Part shown: positions 7,772 through 16,262 of the stretch, piece by piece
How positions within the stretch are numbered: position 1 is the first letter of the stretch
Layout of the letters: each line of letters starts with the position of its first letter
Assembly (NCBI GenBank): GCA_963739515.1
Contig: CAVUAO010000002.1
Span: forward strand, 372,001-436,000
Reading direction: 5' to 3'
Length of the DNA stretch: 64,000 nt
From: JBFYTX01 sp963739515
GTDB taxonomy: Bacteria > Chloroflexota > Dehalococcoidia > Dehalococcoidales > RBG-16-60-22
Position numbers and translations under genes: made by a program
Notes under the pieces: model-generated
Told to the model about the DNA's origin: nothing
The model's input: the letters and a program-made list of their open reading frames with translations, nothing else
Database searches by the model: none

Positions 7772-8065
7772 ATGGCGAAACCGGAAAATGAACTGACCTG
7801 GAAAGACCTGGAAATCGGCAACATCGTGACCGAGCCGGGCGGCGCCCGGAGTTATGAGAGCGGTACCTGGCGCTCGCAGAGGCCGACCTACGACTTTAAA
7901 AAATGCATCAAGTGCGGACTCTGCGCCCTGTATTGCCCGGAAGGATGCATCGGGCCGAACCAGGACGGCTACTTTGAAGCCAACCTGTACTACTGCAAAG
8001 GCTGCGGCGTCTGCGCCAGGGAATGCTGGCCCAGGGTGATAAAGATGGTCGAGGAGGTGGAATAG
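7772..8065 (+). CDS. porD: 2-oxoacid:ferredoxin oxidoreductase, delta (2x[4Fe-4S]) subunit
   Basis: 97 residues with two bacterial-ferredoxin motifs, CIKCGLCALYCP and CKGCGVCARECWP, that bind two [4Fe-4S] clusters and carry electrons from the TPP site towards ferredoxin. The N-terminal 40 residues contain the GGARSYESGTWR segment typical of PorD. The ATG follows the porG stop without any gap, and its TAG shares a base with the GTG of porA, so translation is coupled throughout. Confidence 0.93.
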   Translation: MAKPENELTWKDLEIGNIVTEPGGARSYESGTWRSQRPTYDFKKCIKCGLCALYCPEGCIGPNQDGYFEANLYYCKGCGVCARECWPRVIKMVEEVE

Positions 8066-9240
8066 TGGTCACGCGAGTAGGCGTTGAAGTATCTATTGCC
8101 GTCGCGGATGCCGTGAAGCTGGCCAATCCGGACGTCATCGCGGCGTACCCGATAACACCCCAGACCCACGTCGTCGAGCACCTGGCCGAGCTGGTGGCCA
8201 ACGGCGAGCTCGACGCCGAGTACATACCGGTAGAATCGGAGCACTCCGCCATGAGCGCCTGCCTCGGCTCCTCGGCAACGGGCGCCCGCACGTTTACCGC
8301 CACGTCCAGCCAGGGCCTGGCGCTGATGAACGAGGTCGTCTACGTCGCCGCCCCCATGCGGCTGCCCATCGTGATGATGGTGGCCAACCGGGCGCTGTCC
8401 GCGCCGTTAAGCATCTGGTGCGACCATTCCGACATGATGTCCGTCCGGGACACCGGCTGGATCCAGATAATCACGGAAAACGGCCAGCAGGCCGTCGATA
8501 ACAGCATCTGCGCCTTCCGCATCGGGGAAGACCAACGAGTACTGCTGCCGGTGATGGTCCACCTGGACGGTTTCAACCTGACGCACGTGGTCGAACCGAT
8601 TGTTTTCCCGGAGCAGGAAGACGTCAATAAATACCTGCCCAAGAACCGCTTCCCGCTCCCGCTCAATCCCGACAGGCCGGTAGCCATGGGCGAGTTCGCC
8701 CCGCCGTTCATCTTCACGGAGACCAAGTGGGCGCAGGAAGTCAATTTACGCAACTCCAAAAAAGTCATTATCGAAGCCTGGAACGAATTTAATAAAGCCT
8801 TCGGGCGGCAATATTTACCCATCGAGAAATACCATAGCGACGGAGCTAAAGTGCTCATCATGACCATGGGGAGCATCGGCGAGACCGCTTCCGTCGCCAT
8901 CGACGAACTGAGGGCGGAGGGGATGGACGTGGGGCAAATCAGGTTACGCCTGTGGCGGCCCTTCCCGTTCGAGGAGCTGCGGGAGGCGGTGAAAGACGCG
9001 GATATCCTTATCGTCATGGACCGGGCGATTTCCTACGGCGGCCCGGGCGGACCAGTCGCCTCCGAGGTCAAGTCCGCCTTCTATAACCAGGCCAAAAAGC
9101 CCAAAATTGTCAGCTACGTCATCAGCCTGGGAGGCCGCGATACGACGGTATCGGGTTTCAAGGACATCGTCAGGAAGGGCATCGAAATAGCAGCCAAGGG
9201 CAGCAAGAACGAATATGAGATTTACGGGGTGAAGGAATAA
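8065..9240 (+). CDS. porA: 2-oxoacid:ferredoxin oxidoreductase, alpha subunit
   Basis: 391 residues. The N-terminal pyrimidine-binding domain has AAYPITPQTHVVEHL and the substrate-side VESEHSAMS. Then come DHSDMMSVRDTGWIQ and, in the C-terminal half, the MGSIGET domain-II segment, all as in PorA. The GTG at 8065 has GAGGAGG eight bases upstream inside porD. An ATG at 8023 would add 14 residues overlapping porD and lacks such a site. Together with PorB it forms the TPP active site. Pyruvate-type rather than 2-oxoglutarate-type is favoured by the separate gamma and delta subunits, but this is inference. Confidence 0.92.
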   Translation: MVTRVGVEVSIAVADAVKLANPDVIAAYPITPQTHVVEHLAELVANGELDAEYIPVESEHSAMSACLGSSATGARTFTATSSQGLALMNEVVYVAAPMRLPIVMMVANRALSAPLSIWCDHSDMMSVRDTGWIQIITENGQQAVDNSICAFRIGEDQRVLLPVMVHLDGFNLTHVVEPIVFPEQEDVNKYLPKNRFPLPLNPDRPVAMGEFAPPFIFTETKWAQEVNLRNSKKVIIEAWNEFNKAFGRQYLPIEKYHSDGAKVLIMTMGSIGETASVAIDELRAEGMDVGQIRLRLWRPFPFEELREAVKDADILIVMDRAISYGGPGGPVASEVKSAFYNQAKKPKIVSYVISLGGRDTTVSGFKDIVRKGIEIAAKGSKNEYEIYGVKE

Positions 9241-10178
9241 TGGAGAAATACGCGATTTATGTCCCCCGGCTCGTCAAAAAGCAGGAGAACTTCGCCCCGG
9301 GGCACCGCGCCTGCATCGGCTGCGGCGAAGCCCTGGCCATCCGGCAGTCCTTTAAAGCCCTCGATAATAACGTTATCGTGGTCAACGCCACTGGCTGCGC
9401 GGAAATCTTCGCCTCGCAGCTGCCGTTGACCAGCTGGCACCTGCCGTGGATACACACCCTGTTCGAGAACGCCGCGGCGGTGGCTTCCGGTATCGAGTCC
9501 GCCCTAAAAGCCATGAAGCGCAAGGGGGCAGATTTGCCGGAGAACACTAAAGTAGTGGCCATCGCGGGGGACGGCGGCACCAGCGATATCGGCCTGCAGG
9601 CGCTATCGGGCGCGCTGGAGAGAGGCCACGATTTTACCTATATCTGCTTCGATAACGAGGGCTACATGAATACCGGCAACCAGAGGTCATCAGCCACTCC
9701 TTTCGGCGCGGCGACGACCACCTCGCCGGTGGGCAAAAAGAGCATCGGGCAGTTCAGCTGGAAAAAGAACATGCCGGAGATAGCGGTCGCGCACAACATC
9801 CCTTACGTGGCCACCGCCACACACGGGTATCCCTTCGACCTCATGGCCAAGGTAGCCAAGGCGATAGCGACCAAGGGGCCGGCTTATGTGCACGTGCTGT
9901 CCGTCTGCCCCACCGGCTGGCGTACCGCTACTGATACGATTAACCGGCAGGCACGCCTGGCCGTGCAGACGGGGATGTTCCCGCTTTACGAAGTGGAGAA
10001 CGGCGTTTATAAAATGAGCCTGGTTATACCAAAACTGAGACCGGTAGCGGACTACCTGAAAATACAGGGGAGGTTCCGGCACCTGAGCGACGACGTCATC
10101 GCCCAGATACAAAAGCGCGTGGAACTCGAATACCAGAAATTGTTGGAGAAAGTAAAAAATGGCTGTAAATCAACTTAA
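9240..10178 (+). CDS. porB: 2-oxoacid:ferredoxin oxidoreductase, beta (TPP-binding) subunit
   Basis: 312 residues. The TPP/Mg motif is clear: AIAGDGGTSDIGLQALSGA, then CFDNEGYMNTGNQRS. N-terminal cysteines in GHRACIGCGEAL and a later VCPTGW place the proximal [4Fe-4S] cluster of PorB. The start overlaps the porA stop (TAATG). It ends 20 bp inside the next gene, the NuoE-like subunit, which ties the oxidoreductase and the diaphorase module into one transcription and translation unit. Confidence 0.93.
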   Translation: MEKYAIYVPRLVKKQENFAPGHRACIGCGEALAIRQSFKALDNNVIVVNATGCAEIFASQLPLTSWHLPWIHTLFENAAAVASGIESALKAMKRKGADLPENTKVVAIAGDGGTSDIGLQALSGALERGHDFTYICFDNEGYMNTGNQRSSATPFGAATTTSPVGKKSIGQFSWKKNMPEIAVAHNIPYVATATHGYPFDLMAKVAKAIATKGPAYVHVLSVCPTGWRTATDTINRQARLAVQTGMFPLYEVENGVYKMSLVIPKLRPVADYLKIQGRFRHLSDDVIAQIQKRVELEYQKLLEKVKNGCKST

Positions 10179-10623
10179 AGAAAAAGTGGCGGAGGTGCTG
10201 GAAAAAAACCAGCGTGACAAATCGGCGCTGATTGACATCCTCCACGATACGCAATCGGCCATCGGCTACCTGCCCCGGGAAGCCTTAGAGGAAATCCACT
10301 GCGGACTGGACGTCCCGCTGAGCCGGGTATACAGCGTCGCCACTTTTTTTAAAGCCTTCAGCCTGACGCCGCGGGGCCGCCACCTCATTAACGTTTGCAT
10401 GGGCACCGCCTGCCATGTCCGCGGCGCGGATAAGGTCCTGGAGCAAATGGAAAAAGAGCTGGGGATAAAGACCGGGGGCAATACCACCGACCTCAAGTTT
10501 ACACTGGAGACGGTCAACTGCGTGGGCGCCTGCGCCCTCGGCCCGATGGTCATCATCGGGGAAGACTATCACGGCGAGATGACCCCGGATAAAGTCAGCG
10601 GAGTTTTAAAGAATTACAGCTAG
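10159..10623 (+). CDS. NuoE-like thioredoxin-fold [2Fe-2S] subunit
   Basis: 154 residues with the NuoE/HoxE/HndA ligands C80-x4-C85 and C121-x3-C125, preceded by the helical N-terminal domain (DILHDTQSAIGYLPREAL) of that family. In complex I, bidirectional hydrogenases and bifurcating enzymes this subunit carries one [2Fe-2S] next to the FMN subunit. It starts 20 bp inside porB. No hydrogenase catalytic subunit or complex I membrane gene is present in the window, so the partner is probably the PorGDAB complex. That link is an inference from gene order. Confidence 0.9.
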   Translation: MAVNQLKEKVAEVLEKNQRDKSALIDILHDTQSAIGYLPREALEEIHCGLDVPLSRVYSVATFFKAFSLTPRGRHLINVCMGTACHVRGADKVLEQMEKELGIKTGGNTTDLKFTLETVNCVGACALGPMVIIGEDYHGEMTPDKVSGVLKNYS

Positions 10624-10640
10624 CTAGCGGAGGAATTCCC

Positions 10641-12332
10641 GTGGCAAAATTAAAATCCCCGGGCGAGTTAGAGTCCCTGAGAAAAGCGATATTAAAAAAG
10701 AGAGACCCCAACAAGCCCACGATTACGATATGTAACGGCACCGGCTGCCAGGCCTACGGCTCCAAGAGCATCGTCGCCGCTTTCCAGGACGAAGTAAAGA
10801 AGCAGAACCTCGGCGGTAAGGTCGATGTTAAAGTCATTGGGTGCCCGGGCTTCTGTGAAAGGGGCACGCTGGTCGTTATTAAACCTAAAGACATATTTTA
10901 CCAGAGAGTGCGGCCTAAAGATGTCCCCGAGATACTGTCCGAGACTGTCGGGAAGGGCAACGCCGTCAAACGGCTGCTTTATACCGACCGCGCCACCAAT
11001 ACTCAGGTGACCAAAGAAGGCGAGGTGCCTTTTTATAAGCGGCAGATGCGTCTGATAATCGGCAACAATGGCCTGATCGACCCGACATCTATCGACGATT
11101 ATTTGGCCATCGGCGGTTATACCGCTCTCATCAAAGCCCTCAAAATGACCCCGGAAAAAATCATCGACGAGATTAAAAGGTCGGGGCTGCGGGGACGCGG
11201 CGGGGCAGGCTTCCCCACCGGCAGCAAGTGGGAAAGCACACGAAACGCCCACGGCGACGTTAAATACGTAATCTGCAACGCCGACGAGGGCGACCCCGGG
11301 GCTTTCATGGACCGGAGCCTGGTCGAGGGCAACCCGCACAGCATCCTCGAGGGGATGATTATCGGGGCTTACGCCATCGGCAGCCACGAAGGCTATATCT
11401 ACATCCGCAACGAGTACCCGATGGCCGTCAGGCACATGCGTATCGCCATGGAGCAGGCAGAAGCTTACGGACTCCTCGGGGAAAATATCCTCGGTTCGGG
11501 ATTCAGTTTTGATATTAAGATAAAACGAGGCGGCGGTGCCTTCGTTTGCGGGGAGTCGACGGCGCTAATGGCATCCCTCGAAGGCAAGGTCGGGGAGCCG
11601 CGCGCCAAATATATCCACACCTCGGAGCAGGGGCTGTGGGGAAGGCCGAGCAATTTAAATAACGTGGAGACCTGGGCCAACGTGCCATTAATCATTAATA
11701 AAGGCGCGGACTGGTATGCGAAGATAGGCACAAAAGGCAGCAAAGGCACCAAGATTTTCGCCCTGGTGGGGAACATCAGCAATACCGGCCTCGTGGAAGT
11801 GCCCATGGGCACGACGCTCCGGGAAATCGTCTTCGATATCGGCGGCGGCATTCCAAAGGGACGCAAGTTTAAAGCCGTACAGACCGGCGGGCCGTCCGGC
11901 GGCATGATACCGGAAAGCCTGCTCGACCTGCCCGTCGATTTTGACGAGCTGACTAAAGCCGGCTCGATGATGGGCTCCGGCGGCATGATCGTCATGGACG
12001 ACAAGACCTGCATGGTGGACATGGCGCGTTACTACACGACCTTCCTTGAAGGGGAGTCCTGCGGCAAGTGCCTGCCCTGCCGGGAAGGCTTAAGGCAAAT
12101 GAAATACATCCTGGACGATATTACGCAGGGACGGGGCACAGAAGGAGACATCGAGCTGCTGCGGGATATTTCAGCGACACTGGTGGACGCCTCCCTTTGC
12201 CAGCTGGGCGCCTCCGCTCCCAATCCGGTCATGAGCTCCATCCGCCATTTTAGAGATGAATACGAAGCCCACATTAGAGATAAGAAATGCCCGGCCGGCG
12301 TCTGCAAGTTCGAGGCCGTAAAGGCCCAGTAA
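10641..12332 (+). CDS. NuoF-like NAD(P)H/FMN-binding subunit
   Basis: 563 residues. Order of parts: an N-terminal thioredoxin-like [2Fe-2S] domain (CNGTGCQ ... GCPGFCERG), the NADH site GRGGAGFPTGSKW, the FMN site GGGAFVCGESTALMASLEG, the SLBB-like segment, and the [4Fe-4S] motif SCGKCLPCREG. The C-terminal double-ferredoxin domain of HydB/HndC is missing; the chain stops soon after CPAGVC. The GTG start has GGAGGA eight bases upstream. This subunit would pass electrons between NAD(P)H and the Fe-S chain, linking ferredoxin from 2-oxoacid oxidation to the pyridine nucleotide pool. Confidence 0.92.
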   Translation: MAKLKSPGELESLRKAILKKRDPNKPTITICNGTGCQAYGSKSIVAAFQDEVKKQNLGGKVDVKVIGCPGFCERGTLVVIKPKDIFYQRVRPKDVPEILSETVGKGNAVKRLLYTDRATNTQVTKEGEVPFYKRQMRLIIGNNGLIDPTSIDDYLAIGGYTALIKALKMTPEKIIDEIKRSGLRGRGGAGFPTGSKWESTRNAHGDVKYVICNADEGDPGAFMDRSLVEGNPHSILEGMIIGAYAIGSHEGYIYIRNEYPMAVRHMRIAMEQAEAYGLLGENILGSGFSFDIKIKRGGGAFVCGESTALMASLEGKVGEPRAKYIHTSEQGLWGRPSNLNNVETWANVPLIINKGADWYAKIGTKGSKGTKIFALVGNISNTGLVEVPMGTTLREIVFDIGGGIPKGRKFKAVQTGGPSGGMIPESLLDLPVDFDELTKAGSMMGSGGMIVMDDKTCMVDMARYYTTFLEGESCGKCLPCREGLRQMKYILDDITQGRGTEGDIELLRDISATLVDASLCQLGASAPNPVMSSIRHFRDEYEAHIRDKKCPAGVCKFEAVKAQ

Positions 12333-12344
12333 GGACAAGACGAG

Positions 12345-13076
12345 ATGGTTAGTTTGACGATTAACGGACGACCGATAAAAGCCGAAGAGGGCACCAGCCT
12401 GCTCCACGCCGCCCGCGACCATAATATCTATATCCCCAGCCTCTGTGAAAACGAGGCGGTCGCCCCTTACGGCGCCTGCCGGCTCTGCCTGGTGGAGATA
12501 AAGACCGCCCGGGGCCGGGAGCGGCTGGTCACGTCGTGCATTTACCAGGCGGAGGAGGGGCTCAACGTCAAGACGGACACGGAGAGACTCCGGAAAATCC
12601 GCCAGATGCTCCTCGAGCTATTGCTGGCCAGGTGCCCGGAATCGGAAGTAATTCGGGACATGGCGAAGCAGCTCGGGCTGGAAAAAACGCGACTGGTAGA
12701 GCAAAGCGGGAATAACAAATGCATCCTCTGCGCCAACTGCGCCCGCACCTGCGAGGAGGTGGTCGGCGTATCCGCCATCAGCCTGTCCAAGCGCGGCACG
12801 GAAAGGGAGCTGACCACGCCTTTCGGGGAGGACTTCTCGGAGGCATGCATCGGCTGCGGCTCCTGCTCTTACAGCTGCCCCACGGGGGCGATTACCATGG
12901 AAGATAGCGACGGCACCCGACATATAAAGTGGCCCCATAACCAGATGGAGTTCCCCATGAGGAAGTGCTCCGTGTGCGGCCAGTACTGGGCGCCGGAAAA
13001 ACAGATAGAATATATCGCGAAAATTTCCGGCACGCCGCTGAGCGATTACGATAAATGCCCGGACTGCCGGGACTAG
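12345..13076 (+). CDS. NuoG/HoxU-like iron-sulfur subunit
   Basis: 243 residues. An N-terminal plant-type [2Fe-2S] domain (GACRLCLVEIK ... SC), a helical segment where complex I has its His-Cys3 [4Fe-4S] motif but here only LLARCPESEV remains, then two ferredoxin motifs CILCANCARTCEE and CIGCGSCSYSCP. At the C-terminus CSVCG and CPDC look like a zinc or rubredoxin-like knuckle pair. The protein resembles HoxU or the short NuoG-like subunits of bifurcating complexes and lacks the molybdopterin-like domain of complex I NuoG. It closes the operon; a strong terminator follows. Confidence 0.9.
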   Translation: MVSLTINGRPIKAEEGTSLLHAARDHNIYIPSLCENEAVAPYGACRLCLVEIKTARGRERLVTSCIYQAEEGLNVKTDTERLRKIRQMLLELLLARCPESEVIRDMAKQLGLEKTRLVEQSGNNKCILCANCARTCEEVVGVSAISLSKRGTERELTTPFGEDFSEACIGCGSCSYSCPTGAITMEDSDGTRHIKWPHNQMEFPMRKCSVCGQYWAPEKQIEYIAKISGTPLSDYDKCPDCRD

Positions 13077-13103
13077 TCAGTAATTAGTAGTTAGTAGTTA
13101 GTG

Positions 13104-13129
13104 AAGAGGGGCGAAAAGCCCCTCTTTTT
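13104..13129 (+). terminator. Rho-independent terminator after the por-nuo-like operon
   Basis: Perfect 9-bp stem AAGAGGGGC / GCCCCTCTT with loop GAAAA, running into TTTTTATT. Confidence 0.9.
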
Positions 13130-13175
13130 ATTAGTAAATTGACACGGTGTTATAAGATATATACAGAGAAACATT

Positions 13176-13298
13176 ATGGAAGAAACATCAAGGACGTTTC
13201 AAATAGCATTAATTACTACGCTGATTGTATGTGCTATCTCTATATTTGTTGCTTTAATTCCTTACAGGAATAAAAGAATGAAGAAACAAAGAAATTAA
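13176..13298 (+). CDS. Small single-pass membrane protein (40 aa), hypothetical
   Basis: An ATG frame of 40 codons giving a charged start (MEETSRTF), one hydrophobic helix of about 20 residues (IALITTLIVCAISIFVALI) and a strongly basic tail (YRNKRMKKQRN). This N-out/C-in small membrane protein pattern is unlikely to arise often by chance. There is no clear ribosome-binding site and I know no homologue. Confidence 0.35.
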   Translation: MEETSRTFQIALITTLIVCAISIFVALIPYRNKRMKKQRN

Positions 13299-13470
13299 CG
13301 TGGGCAAGCGCAATAGTTGCTTTAGCGCGCAGCGGTTGGAGCAGTATTATATTTTCTTTTTGGCGCGAAAGAAAAACCATTCAAAAAGAAAAAAGGTAAA
13401 AACGATTTTGATTTGGGTGAAGTGGGACATCCACCATATTTCCCGTTTCAATGAAAATGAATACAAAGTA

Positions 13471-13499
13471 TTGCGCCCGATCCATCTCTCGGCTATACT
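13471..13499 (+). promoter_or_regulatory. Promoter for tRNA-Pro
   Basis: TTGCGC (13471-13476), 17-bp spacer, TATACT (13494-13499); the tRNA begins nine bases downstream. Confidence 0.65.
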
Positions 13500-13507
13500 T
13501 TAACGGA

Positions 13508-13583
13508 CGGGGCGTAGCGCAGCCTGGTTTAGCGCGCAGCGTTTGGGACGCTGAGGTCGGTGGTTCGAATCCACTCGCCCCGA
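13508..13583 (+). tRNA. tRNA-Pro(TGG)
   Basis: 76 nt, acceptor CGGGGCG/CGCCCCG with discriminator A, anticodon loop TTTGGGA (anticodon TGG), T loop GGTTCGAATCC. No CCA encoded. Confidence 0.95.
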
Positions 13584-13620
13584 TTGATAAACTCTAAATT
13601 CTAAGCCTAAACTCTAAACT

Positions 13621-15003
13621 CTAAATCCCCCTCAGCAGCATCCCCAAACCCCTAAAGTTCATCTTGATTTCACCCCAGGAGGTACAGCGCCGCAGTCTTT
13701 GCCAGATGTATGACGGGCGCAGGTAGAAAGCCCGGTAGGCGCGCCGGGTCCAAAATTTAAGGTCGTCACGGCTGAGCTTATCACTCTCGAAAACGGGGGT
13801 GGCGGGGCTATCCATACCGGCGTAGACAAAGCTTTCCCACGGGGGATTTTCCTGCCTGCCACGCATATAAATATCGTATAGCCCGGTGCCGGGAAAAGGG
13901 GTGGTCACGGAAAATTGGGCGAAGTCCACCTTCAGCTTTTTGGCAAAGTTGATGGTTTGTTGTATAGTTTCCGGGGTCTCACCTGGGGAGCCGAGCATGA
14001 AATAGCCGATAACCTGCAGACCGGCCTCTCGGCTATCCCGGACGGCCACCTCCACCTGAGCCAGAGTAATGTCTTTTTGTAGAGTCGCGATTATCTCCGG
14101 CGAGGCCGACTCGATGCCGTAAGCGACGGCGTAGCAACCGGCCCGGCGCATATGGCGCAGCAGCTCTTTATCAACGAGATTAACGCGGGTCTCGCAGGAC
14201 CAGGCTATTTTCAGTCCCTTATCGATGATCAAATCGGCGATAGCGTGGATGCGTTCTTTATCGAGCGTGAAAGAATCGTCATAGAAGGCAATCTCCTTAA
14301 CGCCGAGCTTTTCCTTGAGGTAAGCCATTTCCGCGATAACGCGCCCGGGGCTCTGCGCGCGGAACCGGTTGCCGAAAACCGGCTTGGAGCAATAGGCGCA
14401 GTGATAAGGGCAGCCGCGGCTGGTGACCATGGCGGCAAAAGGCAGCGCCATCCCGTGGGGCGGGTGAGGTCGATATTTTGGCCAGGGCAGCAGGTGATAA
14501 GCCGGGAAAGGCAGCGAGTCCATATCTACCGCGGAAGTCCTGTCAGGGGTATGGACTACTTTATCACCTGCCCGGTAACTGATGCCCGCGACCGTGTCCA
14601 GACCGCGTTTTCCTTCGAGGGCTTGCAGCAGCTCAATAACAGTCTCGTCGCCCTCACACCTGACGATGATATCTACCGATGGAGAAACGGCAAGAGTCGC
14701 TTCCGGCAGCAGGGTAGGGTGGGGGCCGCCCATAACGATAGTAAGCCCGGGGTTAGTATGCTTGATATAACGGGCGATTTCTAAGGCGGCACCGATGGTC
14801 GGCGTCATGGCGGTAATCCCGACGACGTCGACGCCGGCTGCCAGCGCCGCGGCTTTTTCGGGGCGGATTTTCAGCGCATTGGCGTCAATCAGATTTACCG
14901 CATGTCCCGCTTTTTCTAATATAGCGGCGATTAAAGCCAACCCGAGAGGCGGCTGGGGATAACGGGTGAACCAGGGGGGATTAAGCAACGTAACATTAAG
15001 CAT
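13621..15003 (-). CDS. B12-binding-domain radical SAM enzyme
   Basis: 460 residues from the chosen ATG at 15003. An open frame continues upstream to 15057, but the family normally begins right at the first strand (MLNVTLLNPP). The N-terminal cobalamin-binding Rossmann domain (about 1-150) contains PPLGLALIAAILEKAGH and MGGPHPTLLPE. The radical SAM core follows with CPYHCAYCSKP (CxxxCxxC for the [4Fe-4S]) and a TIM-barrel region ending in GSPGET. These proteins (BchE/hopanoid-modifying and similar clades) methylate or rearrange lipids and other molecules. The substrate cannot be told here, and no neighbour gives a pathway. Confidence 0.85.
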   Translation of the reverse strand: MLNVTLLNPPWFTRYPQPPLGLALIAAILEKAGHAVNLIDANALKIRPEKAAALAAGVDVVGITAMTPTIGAALEIARYIKHTNPGLTIVMGGPHPTLLPEATLAVSPSVDIIVRCEGDETVIELLQALEGKRGLDTVAGISYRAGDKVVHTPDRTSAVDMDSLPFPAYHLLPWPKYRPHPPHGMALPFAAMVTSRGCPYHCAYCSKPVFGNRFRAQSPGRVIAEMAYLKEKLGVKEIAFYDDSFTLDKERIHAIADLIIDKGLKIAWSCETRVNLVDKELLRHMRRAGCYAVAYGIESASPEIIATLQKDITLAQVEVAVRDSREAGLQVIGYFMLGSPGETPETIQQTINFAKKLKVDFAQFSVTTPFPGTGLYDIYMRGRQENPPWESFVYAGMDSPATPVFESDKLSRDDLKFWTRRAYRAFYLRPSYIWQRLRRCTSWGEIKMNFRGLGMLLRGI

Positions 15004-15238
15004 CGGCAGCCCTTTTGAATTTGCTTCATTATAACCTCTATAAGCTGCCGCAAACAAGGGCGGGGCTTTTGTTTATACGTGAATATTTGTATAATCATTC
15101 ATATTAAGTGCAATAAAGGGATATCTGAATGTTAGCTATCACTATTCGGAGCCAGTATTGTCCTAGTAAGAAATGACGCTTAACTTGTTGGAATAAGCCA
15201 AAGGTAAAGAAATATGGACCACAAAGGAAAGTGAAGCC

Positions 15239-16066
15239 ATGAAAGATTTAATCGAATATTTAAAAAAATCAATAATATTTCTTGGGCATTTTGGTGAGAT
15301 GAGAAAACCTATTCCAATTGCTACTGCATTCCTTATAAGTGTAAATACTGTATTGTTTCTTGTCACGGCTAAACACGTAGTATTGGATCCAAAAAGCAAG
15401 GAAGTTAAGGACCGTGAATTATACGCCATGTATAATGTAAAAACTCCAGGAAAGCCCTACTGGCGCGACTTAGGAGGTTTTAGGACTGCACATAAATTTG
15501 ATTGGATTTTCCACAGAGATGTTGATGTAGACATCGCTATGCTACCTTTTCCCCTTGAACCTGAAATTGACACAATGGTAATTCCGGACACAATATTCGA
15601 AGCAAAGTCCAATTTACTAGAACTTGATGATGTTTTCTTCTTGTCTTACCAGCCGGGAACTGCTCTCGATGGGGTATCACCAGTATTTCGAAGCGGTATC
15701 GTTAGCAGAATAAATAGCAATAACACTTTCCTTATAGATGCTGCTGCATTCCCTGGGAATAGTGGTAGTCCTGTCTTTGCCAAGCCGACAGTAATAGAGC
15801 TTCCAAACAAATTAGGAATGCAAGTTTCTGGTGGGAAATTTGTTGGTATTATCGGGTCATATATCCCATATCAAGAAGTAGCTAGAAGTGACCAAACTGG
15901 TCAGGCTCGTGTGATATTCGAAGAAAATACCGGCCTTTCTTTGGTTTGGGGTGCAGATTATATTAGAGAAATTCAGGGGTCTGAAGTATTCAAACAGCAA
16001 TTAATTAAAATAGAGGATGAAGAAAGAGAGGAAAAGGAAAGAGAATTGAGACGTAGAAAAACATGA
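15239..16066 (+). CDS. Trypsin-like serine protease, apparently cytoplasmic
   Basis: 275 residues with a chymotrypsin-fold triad in order: H46 in LVTAKHVV, D98 in VDVDIAML, S175 in FPGNSGSPVF. There is no signal peptide; the segment FLISVNTVLFLV just before H46 is a core beta strand of the protease fold. There is no PDZ domain. The C-terminal 25 residues are a charged helix (EDEEREEKERELRRRK). The gene is clearly more AT-rich than its neighbours and flanked by long spacers, so it was probably acquired. Stand-alone intracellular trypsin-like proteases occur in several phage-defence and signalling settings; whether this one does is unknown. Confidence 0.8.
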   Translation: MKDLIEYLKKSIIFLGHFGEMRKPIPIATAFLISVNTVLFLVTAKHVVLDPKSKEVKDRELYAMYNVKTPGKPYWRDLGGFRTAHKFDWIFHRDVDVDIAMLPFPLEPEIDTMVIPDTIFEAKSNLLELDDVFFLSYQPGTALDGVSPVFRSGIVSRINSNNTFLIDAAAFPGNSGSPVFAKPTVIELPNKLGMQVSGGKFVGIIGSYIPYQEVARSDQTGQARVIFEENTGLSLVWGADYIREIQGSEVFKQQLIKIEDEEREEKERELRRRKT

Positions 16067-16186
16067 ATGTTGTAGTTATTTACTACCAAGTTTCTGTGAG
16101 AAAAAATCCAAAATGCTGAGTCGAATGCCACATCTTGTTTTAACCTAGAGTTTATCGTACAATTTACCTATAACCGCGGAAAATGA

Positions 16187-16262
16187 GCGGGAGTAACTCA
16201 GGTGGTAGAGTTCCTGCCCTCCAAGCAGGCTGTCGCGGGTTCGAGTCCCGTCTCCCGCTCCA
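16187..16262 (+). tRNA. tRNA-Gly(TCC)
   Basis: 76 nt including an encoded CCA. Acceptor GCGGGAG/CTCCCGC, discriminator T, anticodon loop CCTCCAA (anticodon TCC), T loop GGTTCGAGTCC. Its 3' half is repeated directly downstream. Confidence 0.94.

Noticed and set aside
13300..13503. 67-aa plus-strand frame before tRNA-Pro
   Set aside because: GTG start without ribosome site, overlaps the tRNA promoter, and the protein has no recognisable pattern.
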